Below are positions 33,136 through 42,817 of a DNA stretch of 64,000 nt, in pieces; within the stretch, counting starts at the first letter, position 1; every line of letters begins with the position of its first letter. A program made the position numbers and the translations under genes. The notes below the pieces were generated by a model that made no database searches, was not told where the DNA came from, and saw nothing but the letters and a program-made list of their open reading frames with translations. The stretch is from Rhizobiales bacterium PAR1. GTDB lineage: Bacteria > Pseudomonadota > Alphaproteobacteria > Rhizobiales > Beijerinckiaceae. The DNA is taken from positions 1 through 64,000 of the forward strand of contig NKIW01000009.1 in assembly GCA_002256205.1 (NCBI GenBank), given 5' to 3'.

Positions 33136-34193
33136 TGCCGGCCACGCCATCCACCTTCCGCCGCTGGCAGGCGCGGCTGTTTTCGACGCCGCTTCAGGGC
33201 GCGATCACGCTTGTGATCCTCGCGGCACTGACCGTTGCCGCCGTTCCTCTCATCCGCTGGGCGCTGATCAACGCGACATGGCAGGGCACAACGCGGGCGG
33301 ATTGCGTGCCCGGAGGCGCCTGCTGGGTGTTCGTCAAGGCGCGGTTCCTGCAATTCATGGTCGGGTTTTACCCCGAGGCCGAGCGCTGGCGCGCGGGCCT
33401 CTGGGCGCTTCTCGCCGCGCTGGCGCTGATCGCGCTGATCAAGGCACCGGCTAAGCATCGCGGCAGCGTGGCGCTGGGTGTCGTGGTTTTGCTGCCATCG
33501 CTTGGCATCTGGCTGCTCGCGGGCGGATACGGCCTCAAACCGGTCGAAACCCGCGACTGGGGCGGGCTGATGCTCACCATGTTCATCTCGATCCATGCTG
33601 CGTTCATCGCCATTCCACTCGGCATTCTGCTCGCGCTCGGGCGACAATCGAAGCTGCCGGTGATCCGGCTGATCTCAATCCTCTTTATCGAATTCTGGCG
33701 CGGTGTGCCGATTATTGCGGTGATTTTCCTCGCTTCGCTGCTGCTGCCGCTGATCATGCCCTCCGGCGTGGGTGTCGACCGGCTGGCGCGCGCGATCATC
33801 GGATTGGGGCTGGTCATCGCCGCCTATATGGCGGAAGCCGTGCGCGGCGGCTTGCAGGCGCTCCCCTCGGGTCAGGCTGAAGCGGCGACAGCGCTCGGGC
33901 TCGGCTACTGGCGTGCGACACGGCTCATCATCCTGCCGCAGGCGCTGCGGATCTCCCTCCCCGCGATGACCAACGAGTTCATCGCGCTGATCAAGAACAC
34001 GACGCTGGTGCTGGTGGTATCGATCCTCGATCTGCTCGGCGTCGCGCAGGCCTCGATTGCCGATCCCAACTGGGTCGGCATGAGCATGGAGGCGTTTGCC
34101 TTCTCCGGGGCACTTTACTGGCTTATCTGCTTTGCGATTTCGCGCTGGAGTCTGGCGACAGAGGCCAGCCTCGCACGGGCGACGGAGCGTTAG
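33132..34193 (+). CDS. aapM: General L-amino-acid ABC transporter permease (AapM/BztC)
   Basis: 353 residues, with RWALINATWQGTTRADCVPG and GACWVFVKARFLQFMVGFYP in the large periplasmic part, and GGLMLTMFISIHAAFIAIPL leading to the permease core. EAA loop ATALGLGYWRATRLIILPQA. Standard length is slightly greater (about 380). The stop codon overlaps the LacI gene stop by 4 bp on the opposite strand, leaving no room for the usual aapP ATPase gene. Confidence 0.92.
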   Translation: MMPATPSTFRRWQARLFSTPLQGAITLVILAALTVAAVPLIRWALINATWQGTTRADCVPGGACWVFVKARFLQFMVGFYPEAERWRAGLWALLAALALIALIKAPAKHRGSVALGVVVLLPSLGIWLLAGGYGLKPVETRDWGGLMLTMFISIHAAFIAIPLGILLALGRQSKLPVIRLISILFIEFWRGVPIIAVIFLASLLLPLIMPSGVGVDRLARAIIGLGLVIAAYMAEAVRGGLQALPSGQAEAATALGLGYWRATRLIILPQALRISLPAMTNEFIALIKNTTLVLVVSILDLLGVAQASIADPNWVGMSMEAFAFSGALYWLICFAISRWSLATEASLARATER

Positions 34194-35218
34194 GCTTTCA
34201 ACCGGTTCACCAGTTGATGCGGCAGGAGCCGGTCAGCCGGCGTGTCCCCGCCCCAGAGCGCCTGCAATTGGCCGACAATCGCCGCGCCGAAGCTCTCGTA
34301 GGGGATATGCACCGAGGAGAGCCACGGCGCGATCCAGCGGTTAAGCGGGCTGTCATCGACGCCAACGATGAGACAATCCTGAGGGATCGCCACGCCAGTT
34401 TCGCTCGCGAGGCGATAGGCGCCATAAGCCATGAGATCCGAGACGCAGAGCAGGCCCTTCGGCCATCCACCGTCGGCAACCAGTGCTTTTGCCGCCTGAT
34501 AGCCGAGTTCGAGATGCTGGAGCGAAGAAGCTGTCGCGCGCCGCACAAGCGCAGGTTCAACACCCCGCTCTGCAAGGCGATTGAGGAAGCCAGCGACGCG
34601 ATCCGCCACCGCCGTCGAGGTTAGCTTGGCGTGGAGAAGCGCCGGTTCGGCAATGCCTGATTCAAGGAGAAAATCCGCAGCATCAGCGCCCGCAGCCGCA
34701 TTATCGATCCCGACGAAGGGCGCTTGCGGATGGCCTGGCTGCAAAGTTCCGGGCTGCCTGCGTCCAACCAGTACGGCAGGCTCACCGCGCGCGAGAAAGG
34801 CGGCAAGGCCGGGGCTCGCGACGGTCGAGACCAGCACGTAGCCCTGCACGAATTGTGCGCGCATCGCATCGAGGTATTCATCCTGCAAATCCGGCTCGTC
34901 GTGGGTATCGCACAGGATCATCACGTAACCGGCCGCCCGCAGCGCGGCCTCGGTTGAGGTCGCAATCGCGCCCATCGCGGGGTTATCGAGGTTCGGCGCC
35001 AGCATCGCGACAACCCGGCTCTCGCGCTTGCGCAGCGCCTGCCCGACCGAATTCGGACGATAACCGGAGGACTCGATGAGTGCCTGAACGCGCTCGACCG
35101 TTTCACGATTGGCGCGATCAAGCTGACCGTTGACGATGCGCGAGACGGTCGAGACCGAGACTCCCGCTTCCGCGGCGATACTCGCGAGCGACGCGCGCTT
35201 GGTCGAATTCCGTTGCAT
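34190..35218 (-). CDS. LacI-family transcriptional repressor of the sugar operon
   Basis: 342 residues starting MQRNSTKRASLASIAAEAGV. The helix-turn-helix and hinge read AGVSVSTVSRIVNGQLDRAN and NSVGQALRKRESRVVAML; the hinge is that of classical operator-binding LacI proteins. The periplasmic-binding-like effector domain covers residues 65-340. Upstream in-frame sequence (to 35413) crosses the operator and was rejected. The gene is divergent from the sugar importer operon, and the perfect 20-bp palindrome at 35280-35299 lies between them. Ligand probably an alpha-glucoside or xyloside, by context with the GH31 enzyme. Confidence 0.92.
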   Translation of the reverse strand: MQRNSTKRASLASIAAEAGVSVSTVSRIVNGQLDRANRETVERVQALIESSGYRPNSVGQALRKRESRVVAMLAPNLDNPAMGAIATSTEAALRAAGYVMILCDTHDEPDLQDEYLDAMRAQFVQGYVLVSTVASPGLAAFLARGEPAVLVGRRQPGTLQPGHPQAPFVGIDNAAAGADAADFLLESGIAEPALLHAKLTSTAVADRVAGFLNRLAERGVEPALVRRATASSLQHLELGYQAAKALVADGGWPKGLLCVSDLMAYGAYRLASETGVAIPQDCLIVGVDDSPLNRWIAPWLSSVHIPYESFGAAIVGQLQALWGGDTPADRLLPHQLVNRLKA

Positions 35219-35271
35219 CGAGCCTCCCTCCTCGCTCCCTTTTTGAACATGGGATTGCGACGAGAACCAGC

Positions 35272-35299
35272 TTGACACGCTTGGCAAACGTTTGCCAAG
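35272..35299 (+). promoter_or_regulatory. Perfect 20-bp LacI-type operator overlapping a promoter
   Basis: CTTGGCAAACGTTTGCCAAG (35280-35299) is a perfect palindrome with the central CG and AAACGTTT core typical of LacI-family sites. A TTGACA -35 hexamer lies at 35272-35277, so the operator fills the spacer region and binding should block transcription of the importer operon starting at 35401. No strong -10 match was seen; AAGATC near 35298 is a candidate. Confidence 0.8.
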
Positions 35300-35400
35300 A
35301 TCATTTTCAAGATGGTAATCTGGATTCATGCGGCGACATTCCGCTCCGAAAACCACGTGCTTTCGCCTCGCCCAATGAGGCATCTCGGGAGGATACAACG

Positions 35401-36684
35401 ATGAAAACTGCATTCCGCACCGCGGGAATCGCCGCGCTTGGGCTCACCGCCGCCCTACTGGCATCGACCAGCGTTCAGGCGCAGAACGTCAGCCTGCGCT
35501 ACCTTTGCTATTCCGATGCCAACGAGTGCGAGGTCACGCGCGATCTCCTCGACCGTTTCGAGAAGGCCAACCCGACAATTAAGGTGATTGTCGACAAGGT
35601 CGGCTTCAACGTCATCCGTGAGCAGCTGGAGACCCGCCTTCAGGCTGGCGAAGGCCCGGATATGGCGCGCACGACCAGCCTGCCCGGCCTCAACAAGTAT
35701 TATCTTGACCTCCGCCCCTACATCAACGCGGCCAACTGGGAAGCCAATTTCGCCTCGACTCTGCCGTGGATGCGCGTCGGCGCGAACGACAAGGGCATCT
35801 ATGGCTGGATGACGCAGCTCACCGTGACCGGCCCATTCGTCAACAAGACGATGTTCGATCAGGCCGGCGTGAAGCTCCCGGCCCCTGGCGCGACCTGGGA
35901 CGATTGGGCGAAGGCCGTCGCTGAGGTGCAGAAGAAGAACAAGCTCTATGCCGGCATGGTGATGGACCGTTCGGGCCATCGCTTCGCGGGCGTCGCGATC
36001 TCTTACGGCGCGAAGTACTTCGACAAGGACGGCAAACCGAGCGCGGTTGTCGATGACGGCTTCAAGGCCCTCGCCGAGCGCATGGTCACCTGGCACAAGG
36101 ATGGCCTGATGCCCGCCGATACCTGGCCCGCCGCCGCCGGTTCGAAATACAAGAACGCTGGCGAGATGTTCATCAACGGCGACGTGGCCATGCATATCGC
36201 CGGTTCGTGGATGATCGCGAAGTTCCAGAGCGATATCGGCCAGAAATTCGAGTGGGTCGTGCCGCCGCAGCCGTGTGGTCCGGCAGGTTGCTCGGCGATG
36301 CCGGGCGGCGCGGGCATGGTCGCCTTCAAGGGCACCAAGAACCCGGCAGAAGTCGGCAAGGTTATGGAGTTTCTCGTCTCGGAGCCGATCCTCAAGGAAT
36401 ACTATGAGCGCACGGTGCAAATCCCCGCGCACAAGGGTCTTGCCGACAAGGGCCTGACCTATGGCGCGGATATCGGCCCGGCTTCGCAGGCTGCGCTGAA
36501 GCAGTTCACCGCAGATTTTGCGAAAATCGCCCCGGTCGCGCATCAGCTCCAGAGCTACGAGCGCAATGTTGCGGTGTTCAATGCGAGCGTGAATTACGTT
36601 TCGCAGGCGATCACCGGCACGCTCACCCTGCCGCAAGCCTACGCCAAGGTGCAGGAAGAGATCGACAACGCGGTGAAGAAGTAA
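35401..36684 (+). CDS. Sugar ABC transporter substrate-binding protein (family 1)
   Basis: 427 residues with a Sec signal peptide, MKTAFRTAGIAALGLTAALL ending near VQAQN. The SBP_bac_1 fold shows LLDRFEKANPTIKVIVDKVG, LETRLQAGEGPDMART and GEMFINGDVAMHIAGSWMIA, typical for oligosaccharide and alpha-glucoside binding proteins. In-frame codons upstream to 35272 precede the signal peptide and overlap the operator, so 35401 is chosen. First gene of the LacI-controlled operon; two stable hairpins follow it before the permease genes. Confidence 0.92.
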   Translation: MKTAFRTAGIAALGLTAALLASTSVQAQNVSLRYLCYSDANECEVTRDLLDRFEKANPTIKVIVDKVGFNVIREQLETRLQAGEGPDMARTTSLPGLNKYYLDLRPYINAANWEANFASTLPWMRVGANDKGIYGWMTQLTVTGPFVNKTMFDQAGVKLPAPGATWDDWAKAVAEVQKKNKLYAGMVMDRSGHRFAGVAISYGAKYFDKDGKPSAVVDDGFKALAERMVTWHKDGLMPADTWPAAAGSKYKNAGEMFINGDVAMHIAGSWMIAKFQSDIGQKFEWVVPPQPCGPAGCSAMPGGAGMVAFKGTKNPAEVGKVMEFLVSEPILKEYYERTVQIPAHKGLADKGLTYGADIGPASQAALKQFTADFAKIAPVAHQLQSYERNVAVFNASVNYVSQAITGTLTLPQAYAKVQEEIDNAVKK

Positions 36685-36698
36685 GTCGCCGAAAAGAC

Positions 36699-36719
36699 GT
36701 GGCCGGCGAGACCGGCCAC
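36699..36719 (+). other. Intercistronic hairpin after the sugar binding-protein gene
   Basis: GTGGCCGG-CGAGA-CCGGCCAC is a perfect 8-bp stem 15 bp after the stop codon. No T-run follows. Such hairpins commonly protect binding-protein mRNA from 3' decay or attenuate downstream genes. Confidence 0.6.
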
Positions 36720-36760
36720 TGTCGCGTTTTGAACCGAAGCGCCACTCCCAGTCGCAGACT

Positions 36761-36778
36761 CCCGGCCGAAAAGCCGGG
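36761..36778 (+). other. Second intercistronic hairpin in the sugar operon
   Basis: CCCGGC-CGAAAA-GCCGGG, a 6-bp perfect stem 42 bp before the permease start at 36820. No T-tract. Together with the hairpin at 36699 it fills most of the 135-bp gap. Confidence 0.5.
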
Positions 36779-36819
36779 CACGACGCGACGGTTTGTGCTT
36801 GCCCTTTTGAGGACTGTCC

Positions 36820-38067
36820 ATGGCCAACATGCCCCAGACCAAGGAGACCGGATCGCCCTTCCGCCTGCTTGGCTTGGCGTGGGCGCTGCTCGGGGATGTG
36901 CTCGATCCGGTCTTCCGGGCGATCCAGAAGCACATCGGCGCGCATCGCATGGCCTATGTGTTTCTGTTGCCGAATTTGCTGGTTTTCGGTCTGTTTTCCT
37001 TCTGGCCGATGGTGCTGAACTTCTACATCGCCTTCACCGGCGGCACCTCGACCCTGCTGGCCGAGCGCCCCTTCGTCGGCCTTGAGAATTTCCGCGAGCT
37101 GCTCGCTTGCCCGGACTACTTCGACCCTAAAACCTGCCCGGTCGCGGGTTATTCTTTCTGGACCTCGCTGTGGAACACGCTGTTCTTCGCGCTGTTGCAG
37201 GTGCCGATCATGATCGTGGTGGCGCTCGCGACCGCGCTGGTTCTCAACCGTGACATTAGAGCGCGTGGCTTCTGGCGGGCGATTTTCTTCTACCCCGTCA
37301 TGCTCTCGCCGGTGGTGATCGCGGTGATCTGGGACTGGATCCTGAAGCGGCGCGGTATTTTGAACGCTCTGCTCTCAGATGCAGTCGATGGCTGGAACGC
37401 CTTCGTCAAAACCCCGGTTTTCACGCTGGCCTTCGCCTTCGTGATCGGCGTGGTGGTCGCGAGCCTATTGCGTGCTGTATTGCCGAAGGGCTGGCGAGCC
37501 CGCATGCGCAGCCCCCTGCATATCGGCGTCCTGATGGCACTCGCCGCCTTCGGCATGACGATGTTCGGCTCTCCGCCGCAATTCCCGGCGCTGGTGCTGG
37601 CCGATTTCCGGCCAATCAACTGGCTGGTGGACGGTCGCTCGGGCTGGCCCATGTTCTGGGCGATCTTCGTCTACACCTGGGGGCATCTTGGCTTTTACAT
37701 GCTGATCCTACTCGCCGGCTTGCAGGCGATCCCGCGCGATCTTTATGAGGCCGCCGAGATGGATGGCACGCCGAAATGGCGGCAACTCTGGCGCATCACG
37801 CTGCCGCTCCTGACGCCGACGATGATCGTCGTGGTGGTTCTGAGCCTGATACGTGCGTTTCAGGTTTTCGATGAGATCTATGTGCTGACGGGCGGTGGTC
37901 CGGGACAGGCGACGAAAATGATCGTCCAGCACATCTATGAAACCGCCTTCACAGGCGATGCCAAGCGCTATGGCGTCGCGGCAGCTTCCTCGGTGCTGGT
38001 GGCGGGTATTCTGATGCTGCTCACGATGCTTCAGCTCGTGTCCACGAAAAAGAAGGCCGGCGGATGA
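36820..38067 (+). CDS. Sugar ABC transporter permease, MalF/UgpA type
   Basis: 415 residues. First helix AYVFLLPNLLVFGLFSFWPM with the family-typical start, then PFVGLENFRELLACPDYFDP. The EAA motif is YEAAEMDGTPKWRQLWRITL. It is about 100 residues longer than typical MalF-type subunits of this class because of an extra section around residues 190-270 (VIGVVVASLLRAVLPKGWRA and onward) carrying two additional hydrophobic stretches. Overlaps the next permease gene by 4 bp. Confidence 0.9.
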   Translation: MANMPQTKETGSPFRLLGLAWALLGDVLDPVFRAIQKHIGAHRMAYVFLLPNLLVFGLFSFWPMVLNFYIAFTGGTSTLLAERPFVGLENFRELLACPDYFDPKTCPVAGYSFWTSLWNTLFFALLQVPIMIVVALATALVLNRDIRARGFWRAIFFYPVMLSPVVIAVIWDWILKRRGILNALLSDAVDGWNAFVKTPVFTLAFAFVIGVVVASLLRAVLPKGWRARMRSPLHIGVLMALAAFGMTMFGSPPQFPALVLADFRPINWLVDGRSGWPMFWAIFVYTWGHLGFYMLILLAGLQAIPRDLYEAAEMDGTPKWRQLWRITLPLLTPTMIVVVVLSLIRAFQVFDEIYVLTGGGPGQATKMIVQHIYETAFTGDAKRYGVAAASSVLVAGILMLLTMLQLVSTKKKAGG

Positions 38068-39137
38068 TGACCTCAACCGATTTTTCCGCCTTTTTCGGGC
38101 GCAAGCGCGGGCGCAACGGCTTCGACTGGACCGATGCGCTCGCCTATACTTACCTCGTGATCGGCATTCTGATTGTGCTGCTGCCGGTCGTCTGGATGGC
38201 GGTCTCGTCGGTGAAGTCCCAAGCGGCGCTGGGTGAGAATGATCCGCGCATCCTCCCCTACGATCAGGCGCTGGTGACGCCGCCGAATGGCGGGCGCCCG
38301 CTTGGCGTGTTCACCCTGACGCGCGAGAACGGAACCGTCGAGGAAGTTGCGTTGGTCGCGCCGCGCGGCGCGAATGCGCTCGTCTATGCACTCTCCAAAC
38401 CGAACGAGACTTTTGAAGTGCCGCGCAAGAGCCTCACCCGGAAGGATGTGCTCCAGCCGCATTTCGAGAACTACACGGATCCCACCATCGGGCAGGCCAG
38501 CACCTTTAAATTCCTGCGCTATTTCTGGAATTCGACCTTTGTGACAGTCGTCGCGACGCTGCTAACCCTGCTCACCAACGCGATGGCCGCCTTTGCGCTC
38601 TCGAAATACAAGTTCCGCGGACGCGATGCGATCGTGCTGATCATCGTGGCGACCTTGCTCATCCCGCCGACGGTTATTCTGGTGCCGCTGTTCATCACGG
38701 TGCAGAGTTTCGGGCTTTTTAACTCGCTCTGGGGCGTCATCATCCCCGCCGTCGCGACGCCGACTGGCGTGTTCCTGCTGCGCCAATACATGCTGACAAT
38801 CCCGGATGAACTCCTCGAAGCGGCGCGCATGGATGGCGCTTCGGAGTGGAAAATCTTCTGGCGCATCATGCTGCCGCTCGCTCTGCCCGCGCTCGCCGTG
38901 CTCGCGATCCTCTCAGTGATCTGGCGCTGGAATGACTTCATGTGGCCGCTGATCGTGCTCACGCAGAGCGAGGTTTTCACGCTTCAGCTCGGCCTTTCGA
39001 CCTTCAAGGGCGAGCTCAACGACAACATGCACTATCTGCTCGCCATGACGGTGCTGACGCTGCTGCCGGTGACGCTCGTCTTCGTCTTCCTGCAAAAGCA
39101 CATCACCACCGGCATCGCCAATACGGGGCTGAAATAA
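38064..39137 (+). CDS. Sugar ABC transporter permease, MalG/AglG type
   Basis: 357 residues. After the first helix ([20 protein letters not shown]) comes a periplasmic insertion of about 90 residues ([20 protein letters not shown] through [13 protein letters not shown]), as in alpha-glucoside AglG-type permeases, then the core with [20 protein letters not shown] as the EAA loop and [18 protein letters not shown] at the end. The stop overlaps the ATPase start. Consistent with uptake of an oligosaccharide later cleaved by the GH31 enzyme. Confidence 0.9.
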   Translation: MMTSTDFSAFFGRKRGRNGFDWTDALAYTYLVIGILIVLLPVVWMAVSSVKSQAALGENDPRILPYDQALVTPPNGGRPLGVFTLTRENGTVEEVALVAPRGANALVYALSKPNETFEVPRKSLTRKDVLQPHFENYTDPTIGQASTFKFLRYFWNSTFVTVVATLLTLLTNAMAAFALSKYKFRGRDAIVLIIVATLLIPPTVILVPLFITVQSFGLFNSLWGVIIPAVATPTGVFLLRQYMLTIPDELLEAARMDGASEWKIFWRIMLPLALPALAVLAILSVIWRWNDFMWPLIVLTQSEVFTLQLGLSTFKGELNDNMHYLLAMTVLTLLPVTLVFVFLQKHITTGIANTGLK

Positions 39138-40234
39138 TGGCGACTCTCTCCCTCAAGGCGGTCACCAAGGCCTTCGGGCCGACCAAGGTGATCCACGGCA
39201 TCGACCTTGATATCGCGCATGGCGAATTCATCGTCTTCGTCGGCCCCTCGGGCTGCGGAAAATCGACGCTTTTGCGCATGATCGCGGGGCTCGAAGACGT
39301 CTCAACCGGTGATGTCGAGATCGACGGTGCGGTCGTCAACGCCATTCCCGCCGCCGAGCGCGGCCTCGCGATGGTATTCCAGAGCTATGCGCTCTACCCG
39401 CACATGAGCGTGAAGCAGAACCTCTCGTTCGGGCTTGAAAATCTCGGAACGCCGAAAGCTGAAATCGCACGCCGGGTCGATGAGGCCGCGCGGATGCTTC
39501 GGATCGAGCCGCTTCTGGCGCGCAAGCCCGGCCAGCTTTCCGGCGGTCAGCGTCAGCGCGTGGCGATTGGTCGCGCTGTGGTGCGCGAGCCGAAAATCTT
39601 CCTCTTTGACGAGCCGCTCTCGAACCTTGATGCTGAACTGCGCGTACAGATGCGCATCGAGATCGGTAACCTGCATCAGCGCCTTGGCAATACGATGATC
39701 TATGTGACGCATGATCAGGTCGAGGCGATGACCATGGCGGACCGTATCGCGGTGCTCCGGGATGGGCGACTCGAACAATTCGGCAAGCCGCTCGACCTTT
39801 ATAACCGCCCGGCGAACCTCTTCGTCGCGGGTTTCATCGGCTCGCCCCGTATGAATTTCCTCTCCGGCAAGATCGCCGGCGTCGGCGCGAACAGCGTCGA
39901 TGTCGCGCTCGACGGCGGCGGCACTGTCTCCATCCCCTGTGCGCCCGAAGGCGCACAGCCGGGTGAGGCGGTCAAGTTCGGCATCCGCCCGGAGCATATC
40001 GGGCTGACCGTGAATGGCGCGGGGGATGCCGCACTTGCTGTGACGCTCACCGAACAGCTCGGTGGCGAGAGCTATCTTCACGGCGCGCTTCCCTCCGGCG
40101 AAACGCTGTCTATGCGTCTCGCGGGCCAGACGCGCGTTGCGCGCGGAGACTCCATCGGGTTGACGCTGGGTGAGCCCGGTTTTCGCCATCTTTTCCATAC
40201 TGATAGCGGCCTTGCCTTCGCGCCGCTTGCCTGA
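39137..40234 (+). CDS. Sugar ABC transporter ATP-binding protein, MalK/UgpC type
   Basis: 365 residues starting [20 protein letters not shown]. Walker [22 protein letters not shown]-loop [14 protein letters not shown], signature [16 protein letters not shown], Walker [21 protein letters not shown] and a C-terminal TOBE region ([14 protein letters not shown]) identify a carbohydrate importer ATPase. The open frame extends upstream into the permease gene, but similarity starts at 39137. Followed after 9 bp by the glycosidase gene. Confidence 0.93.
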   Translation: MATLSLKAVTKAFGPTKVIHGIDLDIAHGEFIVFVGPSGCGKSTLLRMIAGLEDVSTGDVEIDGAVVNAIPAAERGLAMVFQSYALYPHMSVKQNLSFGLENLGTPKAEIARRVDEAARMLRIEPLLARKPGQLSGGQRQRVAIGRAVVREPKIFLFDEPLSNLDAELRVQMRIEIGNLHQRLGNTMIYVTHDQVEAMTMADRIAVLRDGRLEQFGKPLDLYNRPANLFVAGFIGSPRMNFLSGKIAGVGANSVDVALDGGGTVSIPCAPEGAQPGEAVKFGIRPEHIGLTVNGAGDAALAVTLTEQLGGESYLHGALPSGETLSMRLAGQTRVARGDSIGLTLGEPGFRHLFHTDSGLAFAPLA

Positions 40235-40243
40235 GGCCTCGAT

Positions 40244-42604
40244 ATGCAGATTTTCACATCCGTTGGCGCCGTGACGCCGCATGCTCATGGGCTGGATGCT
40301 ACACTCGAGAAGGGCTGGCGCCTGCGCATCCACGCGATGGATACCCACCTGTTGCGCGTTGTCGTCGAGCCGGAGGCCGGTCTGCCGGTAGATCGCACCT
40401 GGATGGTCGCGCCCGAGGGCGATGTGCCGTGGGAAGGCCGAAACCGTGAGGATCTGGCCGGTTTTTCCCCGCCTGTCGTGACGCATGGCGCGCGTGACGG
40501 GGCGACCACCCTCACGGCTGGCGATTTCAGGCTCACGCTGCATCATGCGCCTGTGCGCCTTGAGGTCGAGCAGCGCGTCAGTGGCGCGTGGCAGCCGTGG
40601 TTTACTGATCGCGGCACCGGCGGCTTTGCGCTCGCCGAGCATGGCAGCCGCGTCCGGCATTTCCAGCATCGCCCCGAGGGCGACCGCCACTTCGGCCTAG
40701 GCGACAAGACAGGGCCACTGGATCGTACCGGACGACGCTTCCGCCTCCTCCAGCTCGACGCCCTCGGCTATGACGCCGAAGCGAGCGATCCGCTCTACAA
40801 GCATGTGCCGTATGTGCTCGTGCAATCTGGCGGCGTTTCGGGCGGGATGTTCTATGACAGCCTCGCCCCGATGACCTTCGATCTCGGCAACGAGCGTTCT
40901 AACTACCACGGCATCTATCGCTACGTCGAAATCGAGGAAAAGGGCCTCGATCTCTGGCTGATCGCCGGGCCCGATGTCGCCTCGGTGACGAAGCGTTTCA
41001 CTTCGCTCGTCGGTCGCCCGGCGCTAAGCCCGCGCTGGAGCTTCGGCTTCGCCTTCACGACCATGCACCATGCAGATGACCCGAACGCACAAGACGTGAT
41101 CGCCAATTTTGCGGAACGTTGCCGCGCCGAGCAGATCCCGATCTCCGCGATCCATTTCGGCTCTGGCTATTCGAGCAAGGGCAAGCGACGCTATGTCTTT
41201 ACGTGGAACAAGGACAAGTTCCCGGATGCAACAGCGCTTTTCGCCAAGCTGCGCAACCTCGGTTTTCCAACGGTCGCCAACATTAAACCAGTGTTGATCG
41301 ACGATCACCCGGATTACGCGAGCGTGAAAGCCGCCGGAGGCTTCATCAAGGATGCCGCGGGGGAGCCGGTTCTGGAGCAATTTTGGGACGGAATGGGGTC
41401 CTATCTCGATTTTACCAACCCGGAGATGATCCGCTGGTGGCAGGAGCGCCTGAAAGCGCAGGTGCTCGACGCCGGGTTCGATGCCGGTTGGAACGACAAC
41501 AACGAGTACGAGGTGGGACGCGAGGATTCCGTCGCGACCGGCTTCGGCACGCCACTCGATGCCACCGCGACGCGTCCGCTCAACGCCCTGCTGATGACCC
41601 GCGCGACCTATGAGGCAACGCTGGCGCGCAAGCCTGAGGCGCGCCCGTTCACGATCAGCCGCGCAGGCCCGCCGGGCATACAACGCTATGGCGAAACCTG
41701 GTCAGGTGACAACCTCACCTCATGGCATACCCTCAAGTGGAACATCCGTAACGGGCTTTCCATGGCGCTTTCAGGCATGTCGAAGGTCGGGCACGACATT
41801 GGCGGCTTCACCGGTCCGCGCCCGAACCCCGAGCTGCTCTGCCGCTTCGTCGAGATGATGGCGCTGCATCCGCGTGCCGTGATGAATTCGTGGAAGCCCG
41901 ATGTTGGCGAGGGTCACCTCGCGGCGACCCTGCCGTGGACGCATCCGGAGGTCGTGCCGCACATCCGTGCCGCGCTCTCCCTGCGCACCACCTTCCTACC
42001 CCTGATGTACGCACTCGCTCATCAGGCGCATGTGGATGGCTCGCCGATCATCCGGCCGCTGTTCCATGATTTCCCGGATGATCCGCGCGCTTACGACGAG
42101 CATGACGCCATGATGCTGGGGCCGGATGTGCTGTTCTCGCCTGTGGTGATCGAGGGCGCACGCGAGAAGACGCAATATCTCCCCGCTGGCCCTGCGGGCT
42201 GGATCCATTACCAGACCGGCAAACTGCATGCGGCGGGCTCGACCGTGACGGTTCCAGCAGAGCTCGGTGCGCCGCCGGTGTTCATCCGCGCCGGCGCAGC
42301 GCTGGTGCTGGCGAGCGCGACGCCGGATGTGAAGCCGCATGACGCGCCGGCGCGACGGCTCTATCTCGCCATTGCCGGGCAGCATGGCTCCGGAACGGGC
42401 GCGCATTTCGAGGATGACGGCGTGAGCTTTGCCTTCAACACGGGCGGCGCGCTGGAACTCGGGCTCACTCTCGCGTGGGATGCGGATTCCATCTCTGTCA
42501 CGCTGAAGCGGCCGGCGGGCAACTGGCCCCTGCCCTCGGAAAGCGATTGGCAGGTCGACGCACCGGGTCTCGGGAAGCGCAGGCTCGCGCTGAAGCTCGG
42601 CTGA
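40244..42604 (+). CDS. Glycoside hydrolase family 31 alpha-glycosidase
   Basis: 786 residues. An N-terminal beta-sandwich precedes the GH31 barrel: ALSPRWSFGFAFTTMHHADD, the nucleophile region DAGWNDNNEYEV (Asp418) and the acid/base region YGETWSGDNLTSWHTLKWNI (Asp489), followed by SKVGHDIGGF and the C-terminal LRTTFLPLMYALAHQAHVDG domain. No signal peptide, so it acts in the cytoplasm on sugar delivered by the upstream importer. Alpha-glucosidase is most likely; alpha-xylosidase or another GH31 activity is possible. Last gene of the LacI regulon, followed by a terminator-like hairpin. Confidence 0.92.
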   Translation: MQIFTSVGAVTPHAHGLDATLEKGWRLRIHAMDTHLLRVVVEPEAGLPVDRTWMVAPEGDVPWEGRNREDLAGFSPPVVTHGARDGATTLTAGDFRLTLHHAPVRLEVEQRVSGAWQPWFTDRGTGGFALAEHGSRVRHFQHRPEGDRHFGLGDKTGPLDRTGRRFRLLQLDALGYDAEASDPLYKHVPYVLVQSGGVSGGMFYDSLAPMTFDLGNERSNYHGIYRYVEIEEKGLDLWLIAGPDVASVTKRFTSLVGRPALSPRWSFGFAFTTMHHADDPNAQDVIANFAERCRAEQIPISAIHFGSGYSSKGKRRYVFTWNKDKFPDATALFAKLRNLGFPTVANIKPVLIDDHPDYASVKAAGGFIKDAAGEPVLEQFWDGMGSYLDFTNPEMIRWWQERLKAQVLDAGFDAGWNDNNEYEVGREDSVATGFGTPLDATATRPLNALLMTRATYEATLARKPEARPFTISRAGPPGIQRYGETWSGDNLTSWHTLKWNIRNGLSMALSGMSKVGHDIGGFTGPRPNPELLCRFVEMMALHPRAVMNSWKPDVGEGHLAATLPWTHPEVVPHIRAALSLRTTFLPLMYALAHQAHVDGSPIIRPLFHDFPDDPRAYDEHDAMMLGPDVLFSPVVIEGAREKTQYLPAGPAGWIHYQTGKLHAAGSTVTVPAELGAPPVFIRAGAALVLASATPDVKPHDAPARRLYLAIAGQHGSGTGAHFEDDGVSFAFNTGGALELGLTLAWDADSISVTLKRPAGNWPLPSESDWQVDAPGLGKRRLALKLG

Positions 42605-42662
42605 TACGCCATTACGAAACGCCGCATATTCCCATTGTCCCCCTCGCCGCATGATCTACATT

Positions 42663-42686
42663 CGCCGTCTCCTTTCGGAGACGGCG
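42663..42686 (+). terminator. Strong hairpin after the GH31 operon
   Basis: CGCCGTCTCC-TTTC-GGAGACGGCG is a perfect 10-bp stem with a 4-nt loop, 58 bp after the stop at 42604, followed by TTCGTCTGT. The T content downstream is modest, but stem strength and position suit a transcription end. Confidence 0.7.
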
Positions 42687-42817
42687 TTCGTCTGTCACGA
42701 GTGAATTCCTCTGCCGGGCGGATTGGGATACAAAAAGTCCACTGACGATTAGAGTTTTTCTGATCAGCGCTATGCCGCTATCCTAATCTCACAATAGTAT
42801 TCGGAGTTTTTAACGTG

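Noticed and set aside
31708-33150. 480-codon minus-strand frame across aapJ and aapQ
   Set aside because: Covers two conserved transporter genes in antisense; sequence is low-complexity charged residues.
35455-36945. 496-codon minus-strand frame across the sugar binding-protein gene
   Set aside because: Shadow of the SBP and intergenic region; no motif, no ribosome site, runs through the two hairpins.
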